The position numbers and the translations under genes are program-made. A stretch of 64,000 nt of DNA from Citrobacter gillenii (GTDB lineage Bacteria > Pseudomonadota > Gammaproteobacteria > Enterobacterales > Enterobacteriaceae): assembly GCF_013337685.1 (NCBI RefSeq), contig NZ_SUQN01000006.1, positions 248,001 to 312,000 on the forward strand, in the 5' to 3' direction. Of the stretch, positions 7,193 to 15,752 are shown piece after piece. Position 1 is the first letter of the stretch; each line of letters begins with the position of its first letter. The notes under the pieces are model-generated. The model was given only the letters and a program-made list of their open reading frames with translations. It did not search any database and was not told the origin of the DNA.

Positions 7193-7890
7193 ATTAAACG
7201 CCTCAATAACTTTTTACCAAAATATACTTTTCTTTTCAAAGGTGCAATAACCATGCAAAAATAGAAACATTAGGTAAAAACAATTAATAAAAGCAAAAAC
7301 AAAGATGATTATTTCATACATTTTTAATAAGGAAGTGAAAAAAATCAGATAAATCAAAGAAGATAGAGTTAAATTCTGAAAACATTAAAAAATGAAATAG
7401 TTAAATATTACTCAATGATTTAATAAGTTTTATTATTTGAGATACTATCAATAATAAAATAAGAAACCAAACTCTATTAAAGCCCATGTTATTTAAGAGT
7501 TTTCTATTCTTAAAACTTACATTAGTCGTCGAAAAATGGTTGGCAAAAAAAAAGAAATGTCGATTTATCAGTTAGGTTTCATAAATAAATAAATTCGAGA
7601 AAAGTCTTAACCGTCGTTTAGCAAAGTATTAAAAATTAGTTTCAATAGGGTAACCACGCACATTCCGGGCAGCGTAAAAGCACCCCCACCGTCCAGTGTT
7701 AATCTAATAATGTTAATGCTGAAGTTAAATTGGAGGATTCAACACGTTCAATTAAGCGTAGCGGTACACAATGTGTCCATCTGCACCAACGCAAAAAAAT
7801 CGGCACTGTCTGGCTGGTTGAGGGCAACTCTTTTGGACGCCACCACCTTGAAAGTGGAAACGTCCGTTAGCGTGTTATTCGATAGTCAGC
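7193..7890. other. AT-rich intergenic stretch, about 700 bp
   Basis: The first 450 bases are extremely AT-rich, with many A and T tracts, the kind of sequence H-NS tends to silence. From about 7660 the composition becomes balanced. I find no convincing gene: the 65-codon frame at 7710-7907 on the plus strand has no clear ribosome binding site or family. The promoter of the LysR-like/LuxR-type operon should be in the right-hand part of the minus strand near 7200-7300. Confidence 0.5.
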
Positions 7891-8190
7891 TCACACGAGT
7901 TCTTTGAGCTGCTCCTGCATATAGGTCGAAAAGTACTCAGGGTTCTTGATAAGGATACGGTTACCGGAGGCGACTTTTTCAGCCCATCCAGCGACTTTTT
8001 TTGTGAACTCAGGATTCCATCCCTCTTGCTCACCGCGTGCCATCACATCTGCTGCGCTCACTGGCACACCTAAATCATGCAAATATTTTAAAATTCCCTT
8101 GGCCGTACTTTCGTCCATGGAATGGGGTACTGGCGCCGATGTGTTCATACCACCAATAAAATCCAATGCTTTCTCAATTGCTGTTGGCAT
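7891..8190 (-). CDS. hypothetical protein downstream of dhaF, 99 aa
   Basis: A 99-residue acidic-to-neutral cytoplasmic protein with no signal peptide. It is mainly helical, with a conserved-looking Ala-Asp-Val-Met-Ala-Arg-Gly-Glu-Gln-Glu-Gly-Trp-Asn-Pro block near residues 48-61. The start has AAGGA seven bases upstream. It lies 134 bases after dhaF on the same strand with no obvious strong terminator between, so it may be the last gene of the dhaBCEF transcript. I do not recognise the family; a role in glycerol fermentation is only suggested by position. Confidence 0.65.
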   Translation of the reverse strand: MPTAIEKALDFIGGMNTSAPVPHSMDESTAKGILKYLHDLGVPVSAADVMARGEQEGWNPEFTKKVAGWAEKVASGNRILIKNPEYFSTYMQEQLKELV

Positions 8191-8324
8191 GCTCTTATCC
8201 TTAAAATTAACCGCGTATTAAACACCTTTATACTATGTACCCAAGTCAGCCGGGATATCAAAGAGAACGTTGCCTTTATTTGATTTATGCCGCAGCCAAA
8301 CGCTTGCGGTGGTGGTTTTCTGCA

Positions 8325-10139
8325 CTATTTTTTCGCATCACCAGCCAAAACCAGCCCGGTTGCCACCGCATTTCGTGGCCCTTCGGTTCCCCGAATATTG
8401 CCCTGACCGGCAACAACGCCGTAATGCGCCAGCGCGTCGGTGATCATCTGCGGGATTTCAAAATCCAGCGATGAACCGCCCACCAGCACCACAAAAGAGA
8501 TGTTGCGAATTGAGCCGCCGGGTGAGACCTGCCGCAATGCGCGCAGGCAGTTCGTCACAAAGACCTTCTCCTTGGCCTGACGACGTACCAGCCGAATTTT
8601 CTCCAGCGACGTCTGGTTCTCAATGGGGATGGCTTTGCCCGCTTTCAGATACACTACTTTGGCAAACACCGACGGGCTGAGCGGTTCACGAAAGAACTCC
8701 ACCGCGCCGTTCTCGTGGCGAATACTGAACAGACTCTCCACTTTCGCCAGCGGATATTTTTTTATCTCCTCTGCCAGAAAAGGATCGCTCAAGCCGAGCT
8801 CCGTTTTGATAAGCAAGCTGACCATGTTCCCTGCTCCCGCCAGATGTATCGCCTTAACGGTGCCATCGTTATGGATAATCGCGGCATCGGTGGATCCGGC
8901 ACCTAAGTCGAGGATCGCCAACGGCGCGGCGCATCCTGGCGTCGTCAATGCCCCGGCCACCGCCATATTGGCCTCCACGCCCCCCACTTCAACCGGCGTA
9001 TTCAGCCGCACACTCAGCTCACGGGCGATCGTCTGCATCTGTAGCCGATCGGATTTCACCATCGCCGCAATGCCAACCGCGTTTTCCATTGAATATTCCC
9101 CGGCAACACCGCCCTGGACTCTACGGGGAATAAACGTATCGACCGCCAGCAGATCCTGAATGTGTACTGAATTCATATCGTGCCCGCTCAGAGAGGCCAT
9201 CACCTTACGCACGCGCTCCAGCATGCCACCCGCGTGAGTACCGGCCTCACCGCGAATGTCGCAGACCGGCGCACAGGCGTTCATCGCTTGCATAATTGCC
9301 TGAGCGCCTTGGGCCACATCGGCTTCTCCGCCGCGCTTTTCACCACTGATAAAGATCTTGCCCGCCGGGATCACCCGTGATTGCACATCGCCCTGCGGGG
9401 TTTTCAGCACCACAGCGGATCGGTTGCCGATCAGTGCCCTGGCGATCGGGACGATCGTTTTTGTTTCCTCCGGCGTCAGGGCAAAGAAAGTGGCGATGCC
9501 ATAAGGATTCGACAGTACCCGAACCACCTGTCCTGCTGCCGCCACTTCTACCGCCGCCAGCACCCCTTCCGGGACCTTCTCCAGCAGCGTGACTTCATCA
9601 ATCACCGGCAGCGTTCGTCGCAGACGATTATTGACCAGTACGCCATCGTCCTTTTTCAGGATCGCCGCCACCACGTCGACGCCGCGATCCAGCGCCGCAT
9701 TGATAAGCCACACCGCCTCGAGAAAATCCATCTCTGCGCCCACCAGCGGGATCCAGCCCTGCGCAAACCGATCGAGGCTCAACGATGCCAGTTTCTCCAC
9801 GGCGATCGTGGTACCCACCCCTACGCCAACACCGCCTGGCGTTTGCGGGTTATGACCAATCATTGTCGATTCAGTGATGATGGTTTCGGTGATCGTCTCC
9901 ATCGCCACATCACCAATGACCGGCGCGGCCTCGTTGATGCAGATTTTCGTCACATCCTGAAGCGACGACGACGTTTTTTCCAGCGCCTGCTGCAGGGAGG
10001 CCACTACCCCGGCAATGTTATCCCGCGTGCCTTTCATGCCCGTGGTCGTGACGATCCCGCTGGCAACAAACCGGCCATCCTGCGCCAGCGCCACTTCCGT
10101 GGTGGCGTTGCCGATATCAATCCCTGCAATTAACGGCAT
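8325..10139 (-). CDS. dhaF: glycerol dehydratase reactivase, large subunit
   Basis: A 604-residue protein of the DdrA/GdrA/DhaF family. With the small subunit DhaG it exchanges damaged cobalamin bound to glycerol dehydratase for intact coenzyme, using ATP. The N-terminus has an actin/Hsp70-like phosphate motif (Ala-Gly-Ile-Asp-Ile-Gly-Asn-Ala-Thr-Thr-Glu-Val), and a second ATPase motif occurs near residue 410 (Leu-Asp-Leu-Gly-Ala-Gly-Ser-Thr-Asp). The frame extends 24 codons upstream, but ATG at 10139 has GGAGG and gives the known C. freundii start Met-Pro-Leu-Ile-Ala-Gly-Ile. It begins ten bases after dhaE. Formerly called orfZ. Confidence 0.95.
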   Translation of the reverse strand: MPLIAGIDIGNATTEVALAQDGRFVASGIVTTTGMKGTRDNIAGVVASLQQALEKTSSSLQDVTKICINEAAPVIGDVAMETITETIITESTMIGHNPQTPGGVGVGVGTTIAVEKLASLSLDRFAQGWIPLVGAEMDFLEAVWLINAALDRGVDVVAAILKKDDGVLVNNRLRRTLPVIDEVTLLEKVPEGVLAAVEVAAAGQVVRVLSNPYGIATFFALTPEETKTIVPIARALIGNRSAVVLKTPQGDVQSRVIPAGKIFISGEKRGGEADVAQGAQAIMQAMNACAPVCDIRGEAGTHAGGMLERVRKVMASLSGHDMNSVHIQDLLAVDTFIPRRVQGGVAGEYSMENAVGIAAMVKSDRLQMQTIARELSVRLNTPVEVGGVEANMAVAGALTTPGCAAPLAILDLGAGSTDAAIIHNDGTVKAIHLAGAGNMVSLLIKTELGLSDPFLAEEIKKYPLAKVESLFSIRHENGAVEFFREPLSPSVFAKVVYLKAGKAIPIENQTSLEKIRLVRRQAKEKVFVTNCLRALRQVSPGGSIRNISFVVLVGGSSLDFEIPQMITDALAHYGVVAGQGNIRGTEGPRNAVATGLVLAGDAKK

Positions 10140-10149
10140 ACCGCCTCCG

Positions 10150-10584
10150 TCACTGACTGCCTTTACGCAGCTTGTTTCTCTGCTGGTACACGTCTGCCGA
10201 CTCGCGGACAAACCCGGCGTTCACCGTGGCATGCCAGGTGTGCTCCAGTTCATCGGCAATGGCCTGTAACTCCGTAAATGAAGAACGAAATGGGCGCAGC
10301 GCATTGTAGATTTCCAGAATGCGAGCATCTGGGATGGCAATCAGTTCCGCCGCACGGCGGAAATTACGCGCCACGGCGTGACGCTGCATCTGCTCGGCGA
10401 TCTGCGCCTGATACTCCAGCGTTTGCTGAGAAATACGCACATCCTGTGGCCCCACACGCCCTGCCAGTACATTCTCAAGAGTAATATCAGTTAACGGCTT
10501 TCCGGTGGGCGTGAGGATTTTCTCCGGGCAGCGAGTCGCTAACGGATAATCCTGCGCGGTCATGATGTTTTCGTTCATCGTCAT
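10150..10584 (-). CDS. dhaE: glycerol dehydratase small (gamma) subunit
   Basis: A protein of 144 residues (142 if the ATG two codons in is used, the length usually given for C. freundii). It is the gamma subunit of the coenzyme-B12-dependent glycerol dehydratase (alpha2-beta2-gamma2), which converts glycerol to 3-hydroxypropionaldehyde. The helical sequence with Tyr-Pro-Leu-Ala-Thr-Arg-Cys-Pro-Glu and the [13 protein letters not shown] block matches the dehydratase small-subunit family. The ATG overlaps the dhaC stop (ATGA), so translation is coupled. Confidence 0.95.
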   Translation of the reverse strand: MTMNENIMTAQDYPLATRCPEKILTPTGKPLTDITLENVLAGRVGPQDVRISQQTLEYQAQIAEQMQRHAVARNFRRAAELIAIPDARILEIYNALRPFRSSFTELQAIADELEHTWHATVNAGFVRESADVYQQRNKLRKGSQ

Positions 10585-11165
10585 TCCCTTACTAAGGCAA
10601 TATGCAGCGTGACAGGCGCGGCATCCTGCACCACGTGTTTGGTTTCTTTAATGTGGAACAGCGCAGCCTTGGCCATAAATTTCGGTCGCACCATCTGGTC
10701 ATTAACGACCGGTACCGGCGAGGGCGACTCTTTGCGTGCGTAACGCGCGGCGTTCTTACCAATCTGGCGATAGGTTTCCAGCGTCAGCAGCGGGGCCTGA
10801 GAAAAAAGCTCCAGGTTGCTCAGCGGCAGCAAATCACGCTGATGAATCACCGTGGTTCCTTTCGACTGAATACCAATGCCGATGCCGGAGCCGCTCAGAT
10901 TTGCTGCATCCCAGGCCATAAAGGAGACATCCGAGGTGCGCAAAACTCTGACCACCCGCGCATGTAATCCCTCTTCTTCAATACCGGCCACCAGCTCTTT
11001 CAGGATTGCCTTGTGCGACATATCAATCAGGGTCTTATGCTGGTATTTATCAAAGGCCGGCCCAACGCCAATCACCACTTCATCCGCGCGATCGTCCGCT
11101 TTTGCCGCCTCGCCTTCGCTAACCTGCAAGGTGAAAACCGGCTTACGTTCAGTTGTACATTCCAC
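10581..11165 (-). CDS. dhaC: glycerol dehydratase medium (beta) subunit
   Basis: A 194-residue beta subunit of glycerol dehydratase. It helps hold the cobalamin at the interface with the alpha subunit; the conserved Asp-Val-Ser-Phe-Met-Ala-Trp-Asp and [12 protein letters not shown] segments are present. The start codon is GTG at 11165, preceded by AAGGCGG; the ATG seen nearby is out of frame. It starts 11 bases after dhaB ends and overlaps dhaE by four bases. Length equals the C. freundii protein as I remember it. Confidence 0.95.
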   Translation of the reverse strand: MECTTERKPVFTLQVSEGEAAKADDRADEVVIGVGPAFDKYQHKTLIDMSHKAILKELVAGIEEEGLHARVVRVLRTSDVSFMAWDAANLSGSGIGIGIQSKGTTVIHQRDLLPLSNLELFSQAPLLTLETYRQIGKNAARYARKESPSPVPVVNDQMVRPKFMAKAALFHIKETKHVVQDAAPVTLHIALVRE

Positions 11166-11176
11166 CGCATACCGCC

Positions 11177-12844
11177 TTATTCAATGCTGCCAGGCTGAAC
11201 CACACCCGCAATATTTTTAATTTCCGCCCAGCGTTCGGCAGAGATGCGATAGCCGGTGCCGGGTCCCTGATAATCATTGATGTCATTAACGGCGCTGACC
11301 ACCTCAAACTGGCGATCCAGAATGGCGGATGTTTGCAGATAATCGCCGGTCACACGCTGCCTCAACATGTTGAGAATGTTGCTGGCGATATCGTCAAAAC
11401 CGCTGGCACTCAGCGCGCCAACAACATCCAGCCCGGTGATATTGCGCTTCATCATTTCTTCCACCGCGGCCAAATCCTCTACCACATTACGCGCGGGCAT
11501 ATCTTTGCTGCCGTGAGCATAGGTGGCGGCGTCGACCTCTTCATCGCTAATCAGCGGCAGGCCCAGCTCGCGAAACACCGCCTGAATAGCGCGAGCCGCC
11601 TGATTGCGAATAGCGATAGTTTCCTCTTCCGTTACCGGACGCAGACCGCCATCAACCATCAGATCACGTTGCAGAATGTTGTAATCATCAAAGTCCTCGG
11701 CATCGAAGTTAGACCCAGCAAACATGTTGTCGTAGTTCGGTACCGCGCTGTAGCCGGAAAAGATAAAGTCGGTACCGGGCAGCATCTGCATCAATGTGCG
11801 GGCGGTGCGGCGAATATCGGAGTGCGAGAAGGTCTGGTCATTCGCCGACGCCACTTCGAGGTCGAGCATCGAGGCAATCAGGTTTTCCGCCAGCACAGCA
11901 CGGATCCCCGACGGTACAGCCCCGGTCATACCAATACAGCTGACCGCGCCGTTTTGCAGCCCCTGAACGCCCGCGCCCTTAGTGATAAAAATGCAGCGCG
12001 ACTCCAGATACAGCATTGATTTGCTTTCTGAGTACCCCATCAGCGCCTCCGAGCCAGTGCCAGAGGTGTAGCGCATCTTCAGCCCGCGGGAAGCGTAGGC
12101 CGAGGCGAGAAAGGATTTTGACCACGGCGTGTCATCGCCGTCAGTAAACACTGACTCTGTACCGTATACCGACACCGTTTCGGCGTAGCTGGTTAAGCCG
12201 CGCATACCCAGTTCCAGTTCGGTGGCTTCTTCAACGGAACATTGGGTAAGCACGCCAGGACGGCCGCACTGCGAACCAACCAGCAGCGCCAGCGCGTTAA
12301 ACGGCGCATAGCGGGCGATGCCTACGGTCGTTTCTTGCTCGGAAAAACCACGGATCCCCGCCTCGGCGGCATCGGCGGCAATTTGCACCGGGTTATCTTT
12401 CAGGTTGGTGACGTGACACTGGTTAGAGGGTGTGCGTCTGGCGCGCATTTTTTGCAGCGCCATCATCATTTCCACCACGTTCATTTTTGCCATCACCTCC
12501 ACCGCTTTCGCCGGGGTGATGGCGGTGGTAATGGCAATAATCTCTTCCCGACTGACGTGGATATCCACCAGCATTCTGGCGATGTCCAGCGCGTCGAGTT
12601 GCATTGCCCGTTCGGTTTCCGCGACGTTAATCGCGTAGTCAGCAATAAAACGGTCAATCATGTCGAACTGTGCACGATCTTTACCGTCCAGTTCCACAAT
12701 ACGGCCATTTTCCACCTTCACCGACGACGCGGGATCGTAGGGGCTTTCCATGGCGATCAGCCCCTCTTCCGGCCATTCGCCAATCAGCCCATCCTGATTG
12801 ACAGGCCGCTGGGCAAGAACTTCGAATCGTTTTGATCTTCTCAT
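11177..12844 (-). CDS. dhaB: glycerol dehydratase large (alpha) subunit
   Basis: A 555-residue catalytic subunit with the TIM-barrel of B12-dependent diol/glycerol dehydratases. It removes water from glycerol to give 3-hydroxypropionaldehyde, which DhaT then reduces. Family signatures visible include [10 protein letters not shown] at the start, [10 protein letters not shown], and His-Gly-Ser-Lys-Asp-Met-Pro near residue 460. A TTG five codons upstream is in frame, but ATG at 12844 gives the known C. freundii protein. The 400-bp divergent region to orfY carries two putative DhaR sites. No frameshift or truncation is seen. Confidence 0.96.
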   Translation of the reverse strand: MRRSKRFEVLAQRPVNQDGLIGEWPEEGLIAMESPYDPASSVKVENGRIVELDGKDRAQFDMIDRFIADYAINVAETERAMQLDALDIARMLVDIHVSREEIIAITTAITPAKAVEVMAKMNVVEMMMALQKMRARRTPSNQCHVTNLKDNPVQIAADAAEAGIRGFSEQETTVGIARYAPFNALALLVGSQCGRPGVLTQCSVEEATELELGMRGLTSYAETVSVYGTESVFTDGDDTPWSKSFLASAYASRGLKMRYTSGTGSEALMGYSESKSMLYLESRCIFITKGAGVQGLQNGAVSCIGMTGAVPSGIRAVLAENLIASMLDLEVASANDQTFSHSDIRRTARTLMQMLPGTDFIFSGYSAVPNYDNMFAGSNFDAEDFDDYNILQRDLMVDGGLRPVTEEETIAIRNQAARAIQAVFRELGLPLISDEEVDAATYAHGSKDMPARNVVEDLAAVEEMMKRNITGLDVVGALSASGFDDIASNILNMLRQRVTGDYLQTSAILDRQFEVVSAVNDINDYQGPGTGYRISAERWAEIKNIAGVVQPGSIE

Positions 12845-12953
12845 AGCGCGTTGACTCAAAAAGTAAATAATAAGGACGCCGGGCCGTATCGCTGGTGGTT
12901 TACCGTCCCAGCAATCGCCTTTATCAGCAATAGCCGAACTTTAAATGAGCAGA

Positions 12954-13024
12954 ATAATAAAAAAATAAAATTAATTACGTTCCAATTTGGCACGCAATTA
13001 AAACGCATCGTTTCATATTGAAAC
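12954..13024. promoter_or_regulatory. paired DhaR-type operators between dhaB and orfY/dhaT
   Basis: Two 15-bp dyads occur: GTTCC-AATTT-GGCAC at 12979-12993 and GTTTC-ATATT-GAAAC at 13010-13024, centres 31 bp apart. The same motif recurs in pairs near dhaD and dhaK. On the minus strand a TATTAT hexamer at 12954-12959 lies 19 bases from the first dyad, placing the dyad over the -35 region of a possible dhaB promoter. The dyads are seen directly; DhaR as the binder is inferred from distribution. Confidence 0.7.
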
Positions 13025-13236
13025 GCATATTTGGAATATCCATAGAGAATTGTGACGAGGTTAAATGATCATTATCAATAAACGCCAAAGGAAGATCACT
13101 CACTTGCTATTTTAGAATTTTTTACTGTATTGACTTAATAACGTGCTGCGCGAAAATAAAGAAAACCCAATGATAAAAAATAGCTGCGCGCGATATTTTT
13201 CGTGACCTCAGCCCTACACAATTAACAGGAGATACC

Positions 13237-13665
13237 GTGAATAAGAGCCAACCCATCGCCACCATCACGCTGGCGGCCGCACAGAAAATGGCGGTCGCCG
13301 TTGAGGCTAAAGCGCTTGAAATCAACGTCCCGGTCGTCTTTTCCGTTGTTGACCACGGCGGAAACACGCTGCTGATCCAGCGTATGGATGAGGCGTTTGT
13401 CACCAGCTGCGATATTTCACTCAATAAGGCCTGGACCGCCTGCTGCCTGCGACAGGGTACTCACGAAATTACCGATGCGGTGCAACCCGGTGCATCGCTT
13501 TATGGCCTGCAGCTCACCAACCAACAGCGCATTATTATTTTCGGCGGAGGGCTTCCAGTTATATTAAATGGAAAAATAATTGGCGCCGTCGGCGTGAGTG
13601 GTGGCACCGTCGAACAGGACCAGCTATTAGCTGAAACCGCACTATATTGCTTCTCTGAATTATAA
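13237..13665 (+). CDS. orfY: GlcG/HbpS-family (DUF336) protein, orfY
   Basis: A 142-residue protein of the GlcG/HbpS family (formerly DUF336), with the typical Leu-Ala-Ala-Ala-Gln-Lys-Met-Ala-Val-Ala-Val-Glu start, the Phe-Ser-Val-Val-Asp-His-Gly-Gly-Asn core, and the Gly-Ala-Val-Gly-Val-Ser-Gly-Gly-Thr-Val-Glu-Gln-Asp end. The start is GTG with AGGAG six bases upstream. In C. freundii and Klebsiella the same gene heads the dhaT operon. Family members bind haem or corrinoid-like ligands in some bacteria, and a protective or cobalamin-related role is proposed, but its biochemical role here is unproven. dhaT starts 22 bases downstream. Confidence 0.88.
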   Translation: MNKSQPIATITLAAAQKMAVAVEAKALEINVPVVFSVVDHGGNTLLIQRMDEAFVTSCDISLNKAWTACCLRQGTHEITDAVQPGASLYGLQLTNQQRIIIFGGGLPVILNGKIIGAVGVSGGTVEQDQLLAETALYCFSEL

Positions 13666-13687
13666 AGTAAACGTAAGAAGGTATATT

Positions 13688-14851
13688 ATGAGCTATCGTA
13701 TGTTTGATTATCTGGTGCCAAATGTGAACTTTTTTGGCCCCAATGCCGTTTCCGTAGTGGGTGAACGCTGCAAACTACTGGGTGGGAAAAAAGCCCTGCT
13801 GGTGACCGATAAAGGCCTGCGGGCAATTAAAGACGGTGCGGTAGATAAAACGCTCGCGCATTTGCGTGAAGCCGGTATTGAAGTAGCAATATTTGACGGC
13901 GTCGAGCCAAACCCCAAAGACACCAACGTACGCGATGGCCTTGCGGTGTTTCGTCAGGAGCAATGCGATATTATTGTCACCGTCGGCGGCGGTAGCCCAC
14001 ATGACTGCGGTAAAGGTATTGGTATCGCGGCCACTCACGAAGGCGATCTCTACAGCTATGCCGGAATTGAAACCCTGACCCACCCGCTGCCGCCTATCAT
14101 TGCGGTCAACACCACCGCCGGTACCGCCAGTGAAGTGACCCGTCACTGCGTACTGACCAACACCAAAACAAAAGTGAAATTTGTCATTGTCAGCTGGCGC
14201 AACCTGCCGTCAGTATCGATTAACGATCCGCTGCTGATGCTTGGCAAACCTGCGCCTCTGACCGCGGCCACCGGGATGGATGCCTTGACCCACGCCGTGG
14301 AAGCCTACATTTCCAAAGATGCAAATCCGGTCACCGATGCCGCCGCTATTCAGGCAATCCGCCTGATCGCCCGTAACTTACGCCAGGCTGTGGCGCTGGG
14401 CAGCAACCTGAAAGCTCGCGAGAACATGGCCTACGCTTCACTGCTGGCGGGGATGGCCTTTAACAACGCCAACCTCGGCTACGTACACGCCATGGCGCAC
14501 CAGCTTGGCGGCCTGTATGACATGCCGCACGGCGTGGCGAATGCCGTACTGCTACCGCACGTGGCACGTTATAACCTGATCGCTAATCCGGAAAAATTTG
14601 CCGACATCGCCGAGTTTATGGGCGAGAACACCGACGGCCTGTCTACCATGGACGCCGCCGAGTTGGCGATTCACGCTATTGCCCGCCTGTCTGCTGATAT
14701 CGGCATTCCACAGCATCTGCGCGAACTGGGCGTAAAAGAGGCCGATTTCCCGTATATGGCAGAGATGGCCCTGAAGGACGGCAACGCATTCTCGAACCCA
14801 CGTAAAGGTAACGAGAAAGAAATTGCCGCGATCTTCCATCAGGCTTTCTGA
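13688..14851 (+). CDS. dhaT: 1,3-propanediol dehydrogenase
   Basis: A 387-residue iron-dependent (group III) alcohol dehydrogenase that reduces 3-hydroxypropionaldehyde to 1,3-propanediol with NADH, regenerating NAD for the oxidative branch. The NAD-binding Gly-Gly-Gly-Ser-Pro-His-Asp motif lies near residue 98. The metal ligands are present: Asp198 and His202 in Gly-Met-Asp-Ala-Leu-Thr-His, His267 in Tyr-Val-His-Ala-Met-Ala-His, and His281 in Met-Pro-His-Gly. Length equals the C. freundii and K. pneumoniae enzymes. The gene lies between orfY and dhaG in one operon, with AAGAAGG upstream of the ATG. Confidence 0.97.
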   Translation: MSYRMFDYLVPNVNFFGPNAVSVVGERCKLLGGKKALLVTDKGLRAIKDGAVDKTLAHLREAGIEVAIFDGVEPNPKDTNVRDGLAVFRQEQCDIIVTVGGGSPHDCGKGIGIAATHEGDLYSYAGIETLTHPLPPIIAVNTTAGTASEVTRHCVLTNTKTKVKFVIVSWRNLPSVSINDPLLMLGKPAPLTAATGMDALTHAVEAYISKDANPVTDAAAIQAIRLIARNLRQAVALGSNLKARENMAYASLLAGMAFNNANLGYVHAMAHQLGGLYDMPHGVANAVLLPHVARYNLIANPEKFADIAEFMGENTDGLSTMDAAELAIHAIARLSADIGIPQHLRELGVKEADFPYMAEMALKDGNAFSNPRKGNEKEIAAIFHQAF

Positions 14852-14867
14852 CAAAAAAGGGGACGCG

Positions 14868-15221
14868 ATGCCACTTTCATCACCGAGCGTAAATCTGTTT
14901 TATCACCCATGCTGGCAGGATTCCCGCGTGCTTGATGAACTATGCTGGGGGCTGGAAGAGCAAGGCGTCCCGTGCCGGGCCATCAGCTGCGACGACAGCA
15001 CCAGCGCGCTGGCGCTCAGCAGACGGGCAGCAAAAAGCTCGGCGCTGCGCGTAGGTCTCGGCCTCAGCGTGAGCGGCGAGATTGCCTTAACGCATGCCCA
15101 GTTGCCCGAGGATCGGGCGCTGATCTGCGGGCATATCGCCGCCGGGATCGAGCAGATCCGCACGCTCGGCGCCAACGCAGGCCAACTGGTCAACGTGCTT
15201 CCCTTCAGTGAGATAACATAA
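14868..15221 (+). CDS. dhaG: glycerol dehydratase reactivase, small subunit
   Basis: A 117-residue small subunit of the dehydratase reactivase (old name orfX). It pairs with DhaF, which is encoded on the opposite operon. Its fold resembles the dehydratase beta subunit, and the Ser-Ala-Leu-Arg-Val-Gly-Leu-Gly-Leu-Ser-Val-Ser-Gly-Glu block matches that family. The frame is open from 14823, but ATG at 14868 has AAGGGG and gives the known N-terminus Met-Pro-Leu-Ser-Ser-Pro. The start lies 16 bases after dhaT. The stop TAA is immediately followed by the orfW ATG, so the last two genes are coupled. Confidence 0.93.
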   Translation: MPLSSPSVNLFYHPCWQDSRVLDELCWGLEEQGVPCRAISCDDSTSALALSRRAAKSSALRVGLGLSVSGEIALTHAQLPEDRALICGHIAAGIEQIRTLGANAGQLVNVLPFSEIT

Positions 15222-15752
15222 ATGTATCGCATCTATACCCGAACCGGCGATAAAGGCACCACCGCGCTGTTTGGCGGCAGCCGCATCGACAAAGACGACA
15301 TCCGCGTTAACGCCTATGGCACGGTAGATGAACTGATTTCCCAGCTGGGCGTATGCTATGCCACAACCCACCAGACCGAGCTACGCGAGGATTTGCATAC
15401 CGTCCAGAAGACGCTGTTTGTGCTGGGTGCGGAACTCGCCAGCGACGATAAAGGGATCATTCGCCTGAAGCAGACGATTAGCGATGAAGATATTCAGAGA
15501 CTGGAGCGGCTGATCGACCGCAATATGGCGCACAGCGGCCCGCTGAAAGAGTTTGTCATTCCGGGGAAAAACCTCGCTTCTGCACAACTACACGTAGCGC
15601 GCACGCTGGCACGTCGACTGGAGCGTATTCTCACGGCGATGGACAGAACGCTCGCCGTGCGCGACGAACTAAAGCGGTACATCAATCGCTTGTCCGACGC
15701 GCTCTTTTCGATGGCTAGAATCGAAGAAACTACTCCAGATGTTTGCGCTTAA
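15222..15752 (+). CDS. orfW: PduO-type ATP:cob(I)alamin adenosyltransferase, orfW
   Basis: A 176-residue adenosyltransferase that makes the adenosylcobalamin used by glycerol dehydratase. The ATP-binding N-terminal motif (Tyr-Thr-Arg-Thr-Gly-Asp-Lys-Gly-Thr-Thr-Ala-Leu-Phe-Gly-Gly) is at residues 4-18. The active-site helices follow, with Asn-Ala-Tyr-Gly-Thr-Val-Asp-Glu-Leu and the Arg-Arg-Leu-Glu-Arg signature. It completes a cofactor-repair set with DhaF and DhaG. Its 3' end overlaps the convergent dhaR gene by 23 bases, so the two transcripts can meet head-on. Confidence 0.93.
   Translation: MYRIYTRTGDKGTTALFGGSRIDKDDIRVNAYGTVDELISQLGVCYATTHQTELREDLHTVQKTLFVLGAELASDDKGIIRLKQTISDEDIQRLERLIDRNMAHSGPLKEFVIPGKNLASAQLHVARTLARRLERILTAMDRTLAVRDELKRYINRLSDALFSMARIEETTPDVCA

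Noticed and set aside
7710-7907. 65-codon plus-strand frame
   Set aside because: No clear ribosome binding site or recognised family; overlaps the end of the 99-aa gene.
10140-10211. 24-codon N-terminal extension of dhaF
   Set aside because: It overlaps dhaE, and ATG 10139 has a strong ribosome site and the known N-terminus.
12989-13004. TTGGCACGCAATT as a sigma54 -24 element
   Set aside because: The -12 GC is missing at the required distance and DhaR lacks GAFTGA; the bases are part of a DhaR-type dyad.
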